A DNA stretch of 24,164 nt, from IMG/VR virus record IMGVR_UViG_3300046011_010306, positions 1 through 24,164 of that record. The stretch is one strand, 5' to 3'. Positions 23,025-24,164 of the stretch are shown here, piece by piece (the stretch's first letter is position 1; every line of letters starts with the position of its first letter). The position numbers and the translations under genes were made by a program. Source of the stretch: a virus. The notes below the pieces were generated by a model, which saw only the letters and a list, made by a program, of their open reading frames with translations, did no database searches and was not told where the DNA came from.

Positions 23025-23049
23025 AAATAAAACGGTGTGTTTTATTTAG
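23025..23049 (-). promoter_or_regulatory. Hairpin containing a late-promoter-like box before the endonuclease gene
   Basis: On the minus strand CTAAATA (23049-23043) overlaps the 5' arm of a perfect 9-bp hairpin: AAATAAAAC (23047-23039), loop ACACC, GTTTTATTT (23033-23025). The ATG follows 3 bases later. Longer upstream transcripts would fold this next to the start, whereas transcripts begun at the late box would start in or near the loop and escape it. Regulation is inferred. Confidence 0.4.
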
Positions 23050-23068
23050 TGGTGAATCAATTTTTTTT

Positions 23069-23078
23069 CTAAATAATT
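23069..23078 (+). promoter_or_regulatory. Late-promoter-like motif for gp18
   Basis: CTAAATAATT follows a T-run and lies 28 bases before the gp18 ATG. It is the fifth CTAAATA box I found on the + strand, and gives gp18 its own promoter after the inserted endonuclease gene. Confidence 0.55.
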
Positions 23079-23093
23079 AATAGCAAATATATT

Positions 23094-23101
23094 AAAGGGA
23101 G
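23094..23101 (+). promoter_or_regulatory. gp18 ribosome binding site
   Basis: AAAGGGAG lies 5 bases before the ATG at 23107. It is the strongest Shine-Dalgarno sequence in the window, fitting a protein needed in high copy number. Confidence 0.7.
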
Positions 23102-23106
23102 TACAC

Positions 23107-24164
23107 ATGGCTACACCTCAATTATCTCCTGGGGTTCTAATTAGGGAAGTTGATCTTACAGTTGGGAGAGTCGAAAACGTAATCGATAATATTGGCGCGA
23201 TTGCTGGTCCTTTCCCAATTGGACCTGTCGAAGAAGCCGTAGATATTACAACCGAGCAAGATCTAATCAACGTTTTCGGCAAGCCCCAGTCCACAGATTC
23301 CCAGTATGAGTATTGGATGAGTGCTTCCTCATTCCTCACTTATGGCGGCGTTCTAAAAGTCGTAAGAACCAGTGGTTCAAATCTTCTAAACGCTACTGCA
23401 GTACGAAATGCTGCTGGTGTTTCAACTGCTGGTATCGGTGTTACCATCAAAAACTTTGACGATTATGAGCTAAACCACGATAGCGACACCAAGGACTACA
23501 TATTCGCGGCAAAAAATCCAGGGACCTGGGCAAATAATCTAAAGGTTGCTATTATTGACGACAAGGCCGACCAAATTCTAGGTGTTACAACTTCTGTTGT
23601 AGCATCTGCTGTGGTTGGTCAGGGTGTCACTGCATCAATCGTAAACCAGACTATCCCCGGAATTGGTGTTACTTCCGTTTTCAATGGCTATCTAAAAGGT
23701 ATCATCACTGGTCTTGGCACATCAACCCTTGATGTAAAGATTGTTTCTCTTGTTGCTGCCGGAACCACTGCAGATATCCCTGTAAATTATCAGCAACGTA
23801 ATCAGGGTGGTTCTTTCCTTGTTGGAAACACTGTAACGGTAACTAATTCTTCTGGTGCGGCTGTTACTTCTCATACTCTTACCGAAGTAAGTGATTGGTA
23901 CGATAATCAGTTTATCGAACTAACCAATTCACGAATTCTCTGGAGTTCAATTGCCCCAAAACCAGTTTCTACTCAATATGCCCTTGATCGTAATGCAAAA
24001 AATGATGCGATCCACGTTGCTATTGTTGATGACACAGGTAGCCTAACAGGGATTGCTGGTAATCTTCTTGAGAAGCACCTGTTCCTTTCAAAGGCCGAAG
24101 ACTCTATTTCTGCAGTTAATCCGGCTCAGAGAAACTGGTGGAAAACCTATATCGCCCAATTCTT
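23107..24164 (+). CDS. gp18: Tail sheath protein gp18, 3'-truncated
   Basis: This is the contractile tail sheath subunit. The frame is open from the ATG at 23107 to the window end, giving 352 codons, about half of a typical sheath protein (T4: 659). The N-terminus (MATPQLSPGVLIREVDLTVG) is the classic sheath start. It is followed by IAGPFPIGPVEEAV, LINVFGKPQ and YEYWMSASSFLTYGG, then LKVVRT, as in T4-type sheaths. AAKNPGTWANNLKVAIID is the conserved segment before the variable domain. The gene has its own promoter-like box and a strong ribosome binding site. It is separated from gp17 by the endonuclease gene on the other strand. No anomalies are visible in the part seen. Confidence 0.95.
   Translation, partial: MATPQLSPGVLIREVDLTVGRVENVIDNIGAIAGPFPIGPVEEAVDITTEQDLINVFGKPQSTDSQYEYWMSASSFLTYGGVLKVVRTSGSNLLNATAVRNAAGVSTAGIGVTIKNFDDYELNHDSDTKDYIFAAKNPGTWANNLKVAIIDDKADQILGVTTSVVASAVVGQGVTASIVNQTIPGIGVTSVFNGYLKGIITGLGTSTLDVKIVSLVAAGTTADIPVNYQQRNQGGSFLVGNTVTVTNSSGAAVTSHTLTEVSDWYDNQFIELTNSRILWSSIAPKPVSTQYALDRNAKNDAIHVAIVDDTGSLTGIAGNLLEKHLFLSKAEDSISAVNPAQRNWWKTYIAQF

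Noticed and set aside
23025-23047. The AT-rich hairpin as a terminator for gp17 transcripts
   Set aside because: The stem is mostly A-T pairs and no U-run follows on the + strand. Its place beside the minus-strand start and promoter-like box fits translation control better.
23118-23339. Minus-strand open frame inside gp18
   Set aside because: It lies opposite the highly conserved N-terminus of the tail sheath gene and has no independent support.
1-24164. tRNA genes, CRISPR arrays, insertion sequences, integrase or attachment sites
   Set aside because: I saw no cloverleaf-like sequence, regularly spaced repeats, transposase or integrase motifs. This is by eye, so weak tRNA-like sequences could be missed.

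Overview
This window is a late structural and packaging module of a T4-like marine myovirus. The gene order and sequence features fit the cyanophage/pelagiphage group: low G+C, CTAAATA-type late-promoter-like motifs, and oversized glycine-rich virion proteins. I cannot name the host from the sequence. All T4-type genes are on the + strand, in the order baseplate wedge (gp7-position protein, gp8), a very large structural protein, a small coiled-coil protein, neck (gp13, gp14), tail terminator (gp15), small terminase (gp16), an unassigned multidomain protein, large terminase (gp17) and tail sheath (gp18). Both ends are cut: the first gene has lost its 5' end and gp18 its 3' end.

Bases 1-17730 hold tightly packed virion genes, with gaps of 18 bases or fewer and one TAATG overlap. 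Several of these proteins are much larger than their T4 counterparts. They share glycine-rich beta repeats (GSGY/GFGY followed by PP.V.F) and two other recurring modules, placed in or after recognisable T4-type cores.

Bases 17731-17885 are a compact regulatory intergenic region. It has two copies of CTAAATAATA, a strong hairpin terminator between them, and a 17-base near-perfect inverted repeat whose arms lie just downstream of each promoter-like box. This could produce a small late RNA complementary to the gp17 mRNA leader.

Bases 17886-22271 are the most remarkable part. The large terminase gene is one uninterrupted 1461-codon frame carrying three inteins. Two look like class 3 inteins (no N-terminal nucleophile; Trp-Cys-Thr signature). 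They sit on both sides of only three host residues (Cys-Gly-Lys) inside the Walker A P-loop, so that RQ-CGK-STT is cut twice. The first is a mini-intein without endonuclease; the second carries a LAGLIDADG endonuclease. The third is a Cys1...Gln-ending intein with another LAGLIDADG endonuclease, placed in the S-TPNG coupling motif. Removing all three gives a 548-residue gp17 with intact Walker A, Walker B and nuclease motifs.

Between gp17 and gp18, on the opposite strand, lies a free-standing homing-endonuclease-like gene (GIY-YIG-like N-terminus, four NUMOD3-like repeats). Its late-promoter-like box is folded into a hairpin next to its start codon. gp18 then begins behind its own promoter-like box and a strong Shine-Dalgarno sequence.

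Functionally, gp8, the gp7-position protein and probably the giant protein build the baseplate and its appendages. gp13, gp14 and gp15 close the neck and tail end, gp16 and gp17 package DNA, and gp18 is the contractile sheath. The inteins and the homing endonuclease are parasitic elements concentrated in and beside the most conserved packaging gene.
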